From positions 1-63,273 of the forward strand of contig JAHJAR010000284.1 in assembly GCA_018814045.1 (NCBI GenBank): 63,273 bases of DNA, read 5' to 3'. Below the pieces are notes generated by a model, which saw nothing but the letters and a program-made list of their open reading frames with translations, was not told the DNA's origin and did no database searches. Of this stretch, positions 1-9,300 are shown one piece after another (positions within the stretch are counted from its first letter, which is position 1; the number at the start of each line of letters is the position of its first letter). The stretch is from Planctomycetota bacterium (GTDB taxonomy: Bacteria; Planctomycetota; Phycisphaerae; UBA1845; Fen-1342). The position numbers and the translations under genes are program-made.

Positions 1-1
1 C

Positions 2-142
2 AGAACCGGTCCCGAACTGGCCTGCATGGAAGAGCAGGGCATCGTCAGTTATCTGCCCGACAGCGGTCAAAACAGCGCGGCATTGGAAGGAGGTCGCCCC
101 GATTCTGCAAACGCTCTCGTAACCGGATCTGCGCAAAGGTAG
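2..142 (+). pseudogene. possible transposase remnant
   Basis: From the window edge to a stop near 142, one frame reads TGPELACMEEQGI followed by a SYLPDSG stretch. This resembles the middle of DDE transposases of the IS1182 kind, in which a Gly-x-Leu-Ala-x-x-Glu-x-x-Gly-Ile segment precedes a Tyr-x-Pro motif. The match is short, no start is inside the window and the frame closes quickly, so at best it is the tail of a decayed insertion element. The stretch from 143 to the next gene shows no coding region on either strand, only the palindromic repeat and a possible promoter listed separately. Confidence 0.25.
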
Positions 143-298
143 ATTCGGCTGTCCGGAGTCCGTATGCCTCTCGGAAAGCCGCGGCGGAAATGAGCGGGCG
201 CCTGATCGACCCAAGACCCCGCCGAGCCGAGCAGCGCAAACCGGGACCAAAAACACCTCGGCCGACCTATGTGGGCCAGGTATTCCGACAGCCTGGTA

Positions 299-369
299 GG
301 GGAGCGGTTGCGTTGCGGCGGCGCCGACCGGTTCTCGACACAACCGTTCCCTGACGGTCGCGGCTCGGA
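299..369. repeat. palindromic intergenic repeat, copy 1
   Basis: An imperfect inverted repeat. The left arm GGGAGCGGTTGCG is answered by a right arm reading CGACACAACCGTTCCCTGAC and ending in CGGTCGCGGCTCGG. The same core recurs at 21249-21303, 23416-23521, 32931-33118, 54411-54655 and 61500-61618, always between genes. It is probably a REP/MITE-like dispersed element. Confidence 0.75.
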
Positions 370-389
370 AAGAGCCTTGGCAGAGGTTC

Positions 390-417
390 TTGACATCATG
401 TTCTGCTGATCTACCGT
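390..417 (+). promoter_or_regulatory. possible promoter for the 495-1646 gene
   Basis: A perfect TTGACA lies at 390-395, followed after 16 bases by TACCGT at 412-417, which matches only three of six positions of the -10 consensus. It points at the gene starting at 495. The weak -10 makes this tentative. Confidence 0.3.
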
Positions 418-494
418 GCCCCTGAACGCCGACGTTCGCGGCGGTGTGCCCGGGCGATTGGCAGAACGGTCGCGCAGGGAGCGCCAGGCAAGCA

Positions 495-1646
495 ATGGGC
501 AACACTCAAGCACGCGGGCCAGGTTCCTCGCCCTGCACCAGAATTCGCCGAGAACGGCGCCTCCCCTTGAATGGTGCCGTCCTGGTGAGTGTGGGCCAGC
601 GTGTGCGGCCGCATGACGTGGTGGCCGAGGCGGAACTGCCCGGCGAGACCTGCCTGGTCAATGTGGCCGGCGAACTCGGCATCGCCCCCGACGAACTGCC
701 GGGGGTCTTGCTGAAGAAGGAGGGCGAGTCCCTGAAGCAGGGTGATGTATTAGCCCGCACCGGCGGTCTGCTCGGCCTGTTTCAGAGAGAGTGCGCCGCA
801 CCGCTCGACGGCCGGCTCGAATCCGCCTCGCCCGTTACGGGGCAGGTCCTGATCCGCGGGCGGCCGCAACTGCTGCGCAAGCTGGCTTACCTCGACGGCA
901 CGGTCGTCGCGGTCGAGGAACGTGTGTCCGCCACGGTGGAAACGTGGGGCGTGTGCGTGCCGGGCGTTTTCGGCTTGGCCGGAGAGGCGGTGGGCCAACT
1001 CGAGGCAGTTGTGGACTCGCCAGACGCCAGTCTCGACGCCGGCCTGATTTTGCCCAGTCACGAGGGCAGAGTGCTGGTGGGCGGCAGCCTGGTCACGGCC
1101 GAGGCGGTCGCCGCCGCCAGCGCCTGCGGGGTGCGCGGGATCGTCTGTGGCGGCCTGCATGACTGCGATCTTCGGACCATCCTGGGCTACGACCTGGGCA
1201 TAGCGCTTACCGGTGCCGAAGAGCTCAGCGTGACCATTATCATTACCGAGGGTTTTGGCCGCCTCAGCATGGCCCGCGGCACCTTCGACACACTTTGCGC
1301 CCATGCCGGCTCGACCGCGAGCATCAATGGTGCTACCCAGGTTCGCGCGGGAGTCGTGCGTCCGGAGATCATCATCCCCACGAGTGCGGCGTACACGCGG
1401 CCAAGCGATCACGCCTCCCCCGCGGGCAGTGCGAGCGACGTATTGCGGATCGGCGCCCGCGTGCGGGCCATCCGAGAGCCGTACTTCGGCCGCCTGGGGC
1501 GGTGTTGCGCTCTGCCCCGCGAGCCCAAGTGTCTGGCGAGCGAGGCCCGGGCCCGCGTCCTGGAAGTCGAGTTCGACGACGGCACCGAGGCCGTCCTGCC
1601 GCGCGCCAATGTGGAGTTGGTCGACCCGTGGTCACCGTCGCTCTAA
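495..1646 (+). CDS. conserved protein paired with GlmL, C-terminal KOW-like segment
   Basis: A 383-residue soluble protein with no signal peptide. I recognise it as the conserved uncharacterised protein commonly encoded beside GlmL/MutL ATPases. The N-terminal third has a hybrid-motif look typical of biotinyl/lipoyl-like beta folds (RPHDVVAEAELPGE, then KKEGESLKQGDVLART, then a repeat around SPVTGQVLIRG). The middle contains GGSLVTAEAVAAA and the strongly conserved-looking IITEGFGR and SINGATQ segments. The last 60 residues (VRAIREPYFGRLG and LPRANVEL) look like a KOW-type beta barrel. The start is placed at ATG 495 because an AGGGAG lies upstream; an in-frame upstream codon at 444 is possible. 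It ends 82 bases before the glmL start, so the two probably form an operon. Its biochemical role is unknown. Confidence 0.7.
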   Translation: MGNTQARGPGSSPCTRIRRERRLPLNGAVLVSVGQRVRPHDVVAEAELPGETCLVNVAGELGIAPDELPGVLLKKEGESLKQGDVLARTGGLLGLFQRECAAPLDGRLESASPVTGQVLIRGRPQLLRKLAYLDGTVVAVEERVSATVETWGVCVPGVFGLAGEAVGQLEAVVDSPDASLDAGLILPSHEGRVLVGGSLVTAEAVAAASACGVRGIVCGGLHDCDLRTILGYDLGIALTGAEELSVTIIITEGFGRLSMARGTFDTLCAHAGSTASINGATQVRAGVVRPEIIIPTSAAYTRPSDHASPAGSASDVLRIGARVRAIREPYFGRLGRCCALPREPKCLASEARARVLEVEFDDGTEAVLPRANVELVDPWSPSL

Positions 1647-1728
1647 CATCTGGACTCTGCCGCGGACGCGGCCCACGCAGGGTCGTCTGCGGACGACGAC
1701 GCTACACTCGCCGCGGATACTTGGTTTG

Positions 1729-3555
1729 ATGCCGACCTGCACCGAGCCACAGACGATCCTCGCCACCGACTGCGGGTCGACGACGACCAAGACGATCCTC
1801 ATCGAGCGGACGCACGGCGAGTATCGCCTGACCGCCCGCAGCGAGGCCCCCACAACGGTCGAGGCCCCCGCCGAAGATGTAACCCGCGGTGTCATCAACT
1901 CCATTCGCGAACTCGAGGAGATCTCCGGCCGCAGCCTCACGCGCGCCGGCGCAATCTGGAAACCCCGCCACGGGCGGAACGGGTGTGATCTGTACGTGGG
2001 CACAAGCAGCGCCGGAGGCGGACTGCAAATGATGGTCGCGGGCGCGATCGGAAGGATAACCGCCGAAAGTGCCGCGCGGGCCGCGCTGGGCGCCGGGGCC
2101 ATCGTGATGGACACGCTGGCCGTGGACGACGGCCGCGCCCCGCACGAACGCGTGGAGCTAATCCGCGCCGCGCGACCCGACATGATTCTGCTTTCCGGCG
2201 GAACAGAAGGCGGCGCGACGCAGCAACCGGTCAAACTGGCCCAGTTGATCGCCGCGGCCGACGCGCGGCCACGCTTCGGCGCGGGCTTCAAACTCCCGGT
2301 CGTCTTCGCCGGAAACAGCGCGGCATGCCCGGAAATCGAGCGCGTGCTGGGTGACAAAGTGGCCCTGTACCTGACCGAGAACATCCGCCCCGCACTGGAG
2401 GTCGAGAACCTCCAGCCGGCCCGCAGCCGGATCCACGACTTGTTTCTGGAACACGTCATGGCCCAGGCCCCCGGCTACGACAAGCTCATGCGCTGGACCT
2501 CCGCGCCGCTGCTGCCCACACCCGCGGCCGTGGGGCTGATCATGCAGCTAATCGCCCGGCGCGAGCAGCGCCAAATTGTCGGCGTGGATATCGGCGGGGC
2601 GACAACCGACGTCTTCAGCGTGTTCCGACGTGCGGCCGGCGACCCGGACAGCGCCGCAGAGTTCAACCGCACCGTCAGCGCCAACCTGGGGATGAGCTTC
2701 AGCGCTTTCAATGTGGCGGTTGCGGCTGGACTGCAAAACGTCGAACGCTGGCTGCCGATGCGACTGAACGAGCGTGATCTTCGCGATCGCCTCAGAAACA
2801 AGATGCTCCGCCCAACCACGATCCCGCAGACGCTCGAAGACCTGCTGGTCGAGCAGGCCCTTTGCCGCGAGGCCCTGCGACTGGCCTTCGACCAGCACAA
2901 ACGCATGGCCGTGCCTCTCAGCGGCGTTTCCCAACAACGCTCCATCAGCGACGCCTTCGCCCAGGATTCGGGCGCGGACACGTTGCTGGACATGTTCGGA
3001 CTGGACCTGCTGATCGGTTCCGGCGGAGTGCTCTCGCACGCCCCGCGGCGCGTCCAGGCCGCGCTGCTGCTCGTAGACGGTCTTCAACCGGAGGGCTTCA
3101 CCGAGCTGGCTGTGGACTCGGTCTTCATGATGCCGCATCTGGGAGTGCTCAGCACCGTGCACCAACAGGCGGCGTTGGAAGTGTTCGACAAGGACTGCCT
3201 GGTTCGACTCGGCTGGTGCATCGCGCCCCGTGGCAGCGGCAAACCGGGGCGACCATGCCTGCGCGTCGAAATCCACTCCGGCGAACATACACGGAGCCAC
3301 GAGTTGACGGTCGGCGAGCTCAAACGCGTTGCGCTCGAACCCGGGACGCGCGCAACCGTCAAGGCTGTGCCCGCCCGAGGATTCGACCTGGGCGCGGGCC
3401 CGCACCAGCCGGTTCAACGCAACATCCCCGGCGGAGTGGTGGGTTTGATTCTGGATGCGCGCGGACGCCCGCTGGAGTTGCCCCACGATCACGCCGCCCG
3501 CTTGGCCAAACTCCAGGCGTGGAATTCGGCCCTGGAGGCGTACCCGACGGAGTAA
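1729..3555 (+). CDS. glmL: GlmL/MutL-family ATPase (methylaspartate mutase accessory protein-like)
   Basis: A 608-residue protein of the actin-like ASKHA ATPase fold. The phosphate-1 motif is ATDCGSTTTKT near residue 12, and a second nucleotide loop, VGVDIGGATTDVFSV, lies near residue 285; SGGTEGG and IGSGGVLSHA complete the set. In characterised clostridia GlmL is encoded with the B12-dependent glutamate mutase subunits GlmE and GlmS, and it is presumed to chaperone or reactivate the enzyme. No mutase subunit or cobalamin-binding protein is in this window, so the true client is unknown. The frame is open further upstream but overlaps the preceding gene. ATG 1729 is chosen because homologous sequence begins just there. 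It converges on gmd, with stop codons 67 bases apart. Confidence 0.8.
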   Translation: MPTCTEPQTILATDCGSTTTKTILIERTHGEYRLTARSEAPTTVEAPAEDVTRGVINSIRELEEISGRSLTRAGAIWKPRHGRNGCDLYVGTSSAGGGLQMMVAGAIGRITAESAARAALGAGAIVMDTLAVDDGRAPHERVELIRAARPDMILLSGGTEGGATQQPVKLAQLIAAADARPRFGAGFKLPVVFAGNSAACPEIERVLGDKVALYLTENIRPALEVENLQPARSRIHDLFLEHVMAQAPGYDKLMRWTSAPLLPTPAAVGLIMQLIARREQRQIVGVDIGGATTDVFSVFRRAAGDPDSAAEFNRTVSANLGMSFSAFNVAVAAGLQNVERWLPMRLNERDLRDRLRNKMLRPTTIPQTLEDLLVEQALCREALRLAFDQHKRMAVPLSGVSQQRSISDAFAQDSGADTLLDMFGLDLLIGSGGVLSHAPRRVQAALLLVDGLQPEGFTELAVDSVFMMPHLGVLSTVHQQAALEVFDKDCLVRLGWCIAPRGSGKPGRPCLRVEIHSGEHTRSHELTVGELKRVALEPGTRATVKAVPARGFDLGAGPHQPVQRNIPGGVVGLILDARGRPLELPHDHAARLAKLQAWNSALEAYPTE

Positions 3556-3622
3556 CAGACTTGGCGTACGGGCGGGTTGCGTGGGCCATCTGGCCTGATG
3601 GCTCATTTGAAACAAACACGCG

Positions 3623-4651
3623 CTACGCCGTGTACCCCGCCGCGAGAAGCGTCTGCTCGCGCTCGGCGGCCGCGAGGTCAGCTTCGACCATCATGTGCAC
3701 CAGCGTCGCAAAGGAGACGCGCGGCTGCCAGCCCAACTGCCGCCGCGCTCTCGACGCGTCGCCACACAGCCGGGTCGGTTCGACGGGCCGCAGCAGGCGT
3801 TCGTCGATACAGACGTAGTCGTGCCAGTCCAGGCCGAGCAGCCCGAAAGCCCCGTTGAGCAAGTCGCGGACGCTGTGCGTGCGGCCGGTAGCAACCACGT
3901 AGTCATCCGGCGCGGCCTGCTGCAACATCTGCCACATCGCCAGCACGTAGTCGCCCGCGAAGCCCCAGTCGCGCTCCGCGTCCAGGTTGCCCAGGACGAG
4001 GCGCTCCTGCAACCCCAGCTTGATCCGCGCCGCCGCGCGCGTGATCTTCCTGGTTACGTAGTTCTCCCCCCGCCGCGGCGATTCGTGGTTGTACAGGATC
4101 CCGTTGCAGGCGAACAATCCGTACGCCTCGCGATAGTTGACCGTCTGCCAATAGGCGTGAACCTTCGCGCAGGCATAAGGGTTGCGCGGGCGGAAGGGTG
4201 TGGACTCGGACTGCGGCGTTTCGCTGGCCTTCCCGAACATCTCGCTGCTGGAAGCCTGGTAGAACTTGACTTCGCGCCCGCTGGCATCGCGATAGTCACG
4301 GATCGCTTCGAGCAGGTTCAACGTTCCCATCGCTACCACGGTGGCCGTGTAGATCGGATCCTCAAAGCTGGTCTGCACATGCGATTGGGCCGCGAGGTTA
4401 TAGACCTCGGTGGGCTGAACGTTGCTGATGATGCGGCGCAGCCCGATCGGATCGAGCAGATCACCGATGTGGTGGTGCACCTGGGCGGCCGCCGCCGCGT
4501 CCGCGCCGACGGGCTCTGGGCGGGGCGCCGGAAACGAGTTCGACCTGCGCCTGATCCCGTGCACGCAGTATCCCTGGTTCAACAGGTGGCGCGAGAGATA
4601 GAAGCCGTCTTGCCCGGTGATGCCGGTGATAAGGGCCGTGTGCTCGCTCAC
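3623..4651 (-). CDS. gmd: GDP-mannose 4,6-dehydratase
   Basis: A 342-residue short-chain dehydrogenase/reductase that converts GDP-D-mannose to GDP-4-keto-6-deoxy-D-mannose, the first step to GDP-fucose, GDP-rhamnose and related cell-surface sugars. The NADP-binding glycine motif is [11 protein letters not shown] at the N-terminus. SSSEMFG carries the catalytic Ser/Glu, and [10 protein letters not shown] is the YxxxK pair. NLAAQSHV and the substrate-binding [15 protein letters not shown] are also present, as expected for GMD. The start is placed at GTG 4651: it has a GGAG four bases upstream and puts the Rossmann motif at the normal distance from the N-terminus. An ATG at 4693 would add 14 residues. 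No fucose/rhamnose reductase partner is adjacent. The 180 bases between its start and the next gene hold no clear feature. Confidence 0.92.
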   Translation of the reverse strand: MSEHTALITGITGQDGFYLSRHLLNQGYCVHGIRRRSNSFPAPRPEPVGADAAAAAQVHHHIGDLLDPIGLRRIISNVQPTEVYNLAAQSHVQTSFEDPIYTATVVAMGTLNLLEAIRDYRDASGREVKFYQASSSEMFGKASETPQSESTPFRPRNPYACAKVHAYWQTVNYREAYGLFACNGILYNHESPRRGENYVTRKITRAAARIKLGLQERLVLGNLDAERDWGFAGDYVLAMWQMLQQAAPDDYVVATGRTHSVRDLLNGAFGLLGLDWHDYVCIDERLLRPVEPTRLCGDASRARRQLGWQPRVSFATLVHMMVEADLAAAEREQTLLAAGYTA

Positions 4652-4831
4652 GTTGCTCCAGCAGCCGGAGAAGGCCAACCACCCGCCCGACAAGCGGCGT
4701 CGGAAGCACGCGATCAGCTCAATAGATCATCGGCAGCGTGTGCTGGCCCCCTTCACCGTGCGACTTGGTCTGATAAAAATGGGCCAGGGCCACAAGCGGG
4801 CATGATGACTGATTCCCGTGCCATGTCTCGG

Positions 4832-6121
4832 CTACGCCGTGAGCGGATTGATCACCAATCCGCTGGCGAGTTTCGGATAGAAATATGTGCTTTTGTGTGG
4901 CATCAGGTCGTTGGCTTGGCACACGCCGCGCATTTCCGCCATGGTTGTGGGCTGCATCAGGAAGCCGCTGCCAGCGGTTTCGCGCGTGACCTCGACCGCC
5001 TGCGCAGACGACTTGATGTAGCGCACGGCGGGATCACTTCCCGCGCAGAGCTTCGGCTTGACGACGCGTTCCAAGAGGTAGGCGTGTAAGAACGCCAGCC
5101 CCAGTGCCCGCCAGGCCTTGCTGTGGTCAGGCTCGAATTCGTCGAGGATTCCCGGGGCGGCGGGCTTGATCGCCGAGTACTTTGCCGCTGCCGGGTCGTA
5201 CAGCGCCACAGCCTGCGGTCCGTGCTGGGCCAGCTCCGTCGGCACCTGCTCCGGATCGGTCACCTCGAGCGGAATGACCGTGACGCGCGGGTCGCCGGCA
5301 AATGTCCCCGCAGTGATCTTCACGTCGGGCAGCACGCGGTGCGTCGGGAGGATGACCAACCCGGGATCCTCCATGGCGCAGAATACGCAAAGCACGAAGT
5401 TGGCGGGATGATCGGCGGGGATCGGACCGTGCTCCCTGATGTACCAGTCCTTGTGCATCAGGCCGGTTCCGTAGCGGTGATGACCATCGGCGATGAAGAC
5501 CGGCTTGGGTTCCATGAGCTGTCGCACTTCGTCAATCACCGCCGAATCGGTCACTGCCCACAGGCTGTTTTCGACGTCGTCCATCGTGCCGCGCGCCAGT
5601 TCGGCGTCTCCGCGGGCGTTCTCCAGGCGCTTGGCGACAACGTTGTCGGCGTCCTCGTAAAGTCCGAATATCGGACTCAGATTCGCGGCGCAGGCTTTGG
5701 TCAAGGCCAGACGGTCCTCCTTCGGGCCGCCGAATGTGTGTTCATGCGGAAATACGCTTCCGGTTCCAAAGGGCGCCAGCCGCAGCCGCGCGAAGAACAT
5801 CTTCCGCACCAGTTCGGCCCCGTCCTGCTTGTAGCGCTGGTGGTAGACGTATATCGCCGGCTGCTCGTCGCGAACCATGATTCCTTCCGCCAACCATTTG
5901 TCGAGCGTGGCCCGGGCTGCGGCGTACACCTCGGACGGGCCGGCGCTCTTGGGCGGGACGTGTGGCAGATCGATCCGGACGAACCCGCACGGGTCACGCT
6001 CAAGCAGGGCCCGCTTGTCGGCAGCGTCGAGAACATCGTAGGGCGGGGCAAGCCGGGCAGAGATGTCGCGGGACTGGGCGGTGTTATATCGGATGGCTGG
6101 GAACGGTTGAATCACGCTCAT
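4832..6121 (-). CDS. DUF1015 family protein
   Basis: A 429-residue cytosolic protein matching the DUF1015 family over its full length. It has the N-terminal APPYDV motif, DLPHVPPK, then IYVYHQRY, ADGHHRYGTGL in the middle, and a C-terminal HKSTYFYPKLASGLVINPL block that is hallmark-like for the family. The conserved His-His-Arg-Tyr segment suggests phosphate or nucleotide chemistry. I have a vague recollection of free-serine kinase activity for some relatives, but would not transfer it. The gene is transcribed toward gmd. The 278 bases to the divergent FG-GAP lipoprotein contain a short AT-rich stretch (about 6210-6245) where promoters for both could lie. Confidence 0.8.
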   Translation of the reverse strand: MSVIQPFPAIRYNTAQSRDISARLAPPYDVLDAADKRALLERDPCGFVRIDLPHVPPKSAGPSEVYAAARATLDKWLAEGIMVRDEQPAIYVYHQRYKQDGAELVRKMFFARLRLAPFGTGSVFPHEHTFGGPKEDRLALTKACAANLSPIFGLYEDADNVVAKRLENARGDAELARGTMDDVENSLWAVTDSAVIDEVRQLMEPKPVFIADGHHRYGTGLMHKDWYIREHGPIPADHPANFVLCVFCAMEDPGLVILPTHRVLPDVKITAGTFAGDPRVTVIPLEVTDPEQVPTELAQHGPQAVALYDPAAAKYSAIKPAAPGILDEFEPDHSKAWRALGLAFLHAYLLERVVKPKLCAGSDPAVRYIKSSAQAVEVTRETAGSGFLMQPTTMAEMRGVCQANDLMPHKSTYFYPKLASGLVINPLTA

Positions 6122-6399
6122 GGTCTGGCTCTCATCGCGTTGGGGGAAAATTCTCCGGGGTGTATCGGACAGCCCGCGCGGGGCACCACCCGTCGCGGAC
6201 CGTCCGATTCATAACCCATTGTCATTATCCGACTAATAAAAGTTTGCTCCCGCCGCCGCCGGCACGTCTGAGTACGGCCATTTTCGTTGACTCGCCACCT
6301 GGCAGCCGCTAGATTTAACAGAGCGGGCGGTGCGCAACAGGCACGGTCGCGCTATATCTAGCAGTGAGGCTCTGACTACCCTGCGGAGGTAATACTCTC

Positions 6400-9300
6400 A
6401 TGCCTAGGAAGCGTCTGCATTCTTGGCCGGTCGCGCTCTTCGTCATCGTTACCGGCCTGATGACTATCATCTCGATCGGTGGTTGTCCAGTGGCCCAGCA
6501 GCCAACCACTCCTGTGGATCAGCAGGACGACCAGACGCAAGAGACGCGCCCCCCCAACAACCAGAACCAGCTCAACCGCCCCATACCTCCGCCACCCCTC
6601 GATGAGGGCGACGGTCAAGATGGCTCCGGCGGCAGCAGCGGCGGCGTCCCCGGTGCCGACGGCGGCGACGACGGCGGCGGCGACAGCGAGCAGAGCCAGC
6701 CCCTCGTCCTGAACATCACCGCGCCCGGCTCGGCAAACATCTACCTCCAGCCGGGCGGCGAAGGGACCGTCACCTACGAAGTCTTCGGGGGTGATCCCAA
6801 CGATGGACCTATCACGGTCGAACTCTTCTACGACCTTGACGGCGTCGCCGCTACCGGCGACGAGGCCACGCTGAAGACCAACCTGCCGCCACGCGGCACC
6901 GAAGGCTTCACCGCGCTCGGCGTCGACACCGGCAGCTACCACCTCGGCCTGCGTGCCGCCAATAACAAAGCGTCTGTCGCCGCCTACGCCGACGGACAAC
7001 TTGTCGTGGTGGGCGAGCCAGTTATTACGTTTGTCAAACCCGTCGCGGGCGTAGAGATTCGCCCGGGCGCCGGCGTACCGGTCCAGTTCAACATCGCCAC
7101 GCTCGCCACCAGCGTCACATACACCGTCTTCATCGACACTGACACAGAGGTCAACGGAAACGAAACCGATGCGTTCGGCGGCGGGGGGTTGAACCCCACC
7201 GGGACCATCGTCACCGCTGCGCTGACCACCGGAACGTATTTCATCGGCGTCACCGTAAGTGATTCGGTCGGACACAAGAACACGGTTTACTTCCGCAACT
7301 CGGCCGACGCACTGGTAACGTTCACCATCGACGAAGCGCCCACGGTCGTCGTGACCGAGCCTCTCCAGAATGTGATCGTGGACCCCGGAACGCCGGTCCA
7401 GGTCACCGTCAATGTCGCTGACCCGGAAGGCAGCGCCGATGTCGTCCTCTTCTACGACGCCGACGGCGCCTTCAACGGCAACGAGGGCACCATCACCACT
7501 CGCCAACTGACCAATCCGCAGGCCACCTTCAACGCCGACCTGATTACCGACGCGTTGGAGCCCGGCGTCTACCGCGTGGGGGCCTCGATCGACGATGGCG
7601 TTGATAAACCGGTTGCGGCCTACGCGCTCGGCACCGTGCGCGTCACCGGCCCGCCGTCCGTTGTGATCACGATCCCGACCCCGACCACGTCGATGAGCCT
7701 GCGGCCGGGCAAACTGGTGGACGTCAAGTTCACCATCGACGACCCGGAACGCGTGTTGCTCGACGACGGCGTACGCGTCATCCTGGCCCAGGACGCCAAC
7801 GTCGACGGCGTGCTCGATCAGAACGAGCAGGCCAACCCCGTCTGGCAATCGACCGAGACGTTTGGCGAAGGACCGCACTCGTACAAGCTCGATACGGCTG
7901 TCCTGAACGGCCTGATCGATCCGAACTTGCAGTATGGGCTGTTCGTGGTTGGCATCCGGGCCGAGGAACTCTCCGGCCAGGCGGCCATCAAGTACGCCAC
8001 TGACGCCGCCAAGGACACCGTCTTCATCTACGCGGACAGCAACGCGCCGCAATTCGTCGACTTTACGCCCGTGGGCAACCTGATCCGCGAGTACATCGAC
8101 ACCCTGACGATCAATATCACGACCAACGACACGTCGCCGATCTTGCTGTGGGTGTATCTGGACAGCGACATCAATCCGCCCGATCCGCTCAATTTCCCGG
8201 GCATGATCGACGAGATCCCGCTGGTCGAGGCCATGCTGGTCCAGCCCGGCCAGCAGGTTACCGCGCTCAATCTCAACCTGGAGCAGATCAAAGAAGACTA
8301 CGGCGCCGGCAAGTACTACTACTTCGTCTACTACATGGACGGGGTTCTGCCCGCGTTCTCGCGCTACGCTGCCCCGCCGGGCGCCAACCAGAGCAAGGCG
8401 GATGAGCTCTACTCGCTCACCATCCGTGACCGCATCATCGACGCATTCGACGTCACCGAGCTCGAGACCCGCGACGACGCCGCCGTGTTGCGCGGCATCA
8501 ACGCGCAGGACCTGGCGGGCAGCGCGCTGAAGGGCGTGCCCGACCTCAACGACGACGGCAAGGACGAAGTGTTGATCACCTCGCGCTTCGGCAAGCCCTA
8601 CAAGATCGACCTCGGCGACGGGGTCGGCTTCGGCGAAGGCTACCTGATCTACGGCGACCGCCTGACGGGCGCCCAGACGCTGAGCGCCGTGGGCGGCCTG
8701 CTCGACGGTATGGTCTTTAACGGCATCCGCGCCGCCCAGACCAACGCCGGTTTCGGCCTGCCCAACCTACCGGCCACCGAGGGCCTGGCGGACGTCACCG
8801 TCGTGGATGATATGGACGGCGACGGCCTGCCCGAGATCGTCTTCAGCTTCCCGCGCGTCGAATCCGTCAGCTTGGCGACTACCAGTCCGCTGGTGCAGTC
8901 CAGCAAGCTCTTCCCCGACCTGTCGGGCCTGGGCAATCTGGAATACTCCGCCTGGGATCCCCAGAATATGGTGTGGACGCCCAATGTCGCCCAGTTCACG
9001 CGCGGCGGCATCGTGGTGGTCTCAAGCCACAACCTCAACTTGCAGAACGAAGACCTGCTCAACCGCAAGGGCAACCGCGTCATCGACCTGCACGAGGCCG
9101 GCCAGGTCTTCACCAGCATGAGCCGGCCCGGCCTGGTCGTCTACACGCGTCCCCTGGGCGGTTCGGCTGATACCCACTGGCTGTCCAACGGCGTCGCCGA
9201 CTGCGATGGTGACACCGAGCCAGAGACCGACTACGTCGAATACGAGGTTCGCTGGGACACGGTCTTTGATAACCAGGGTCCCGGCGGCTTCCAGCAGACC

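Noticed and set aside
6376..8052. 558-residue open frame antisense to the FG-GAP lipoprotein (a similar one lies at 9022-10440)
   Set aside because: It mirrors the codon structure of a GC-rich gene, is rich in Val/Gly/Asp/Arg with no motif, and the sense frame has a lipobox and clear repeats.
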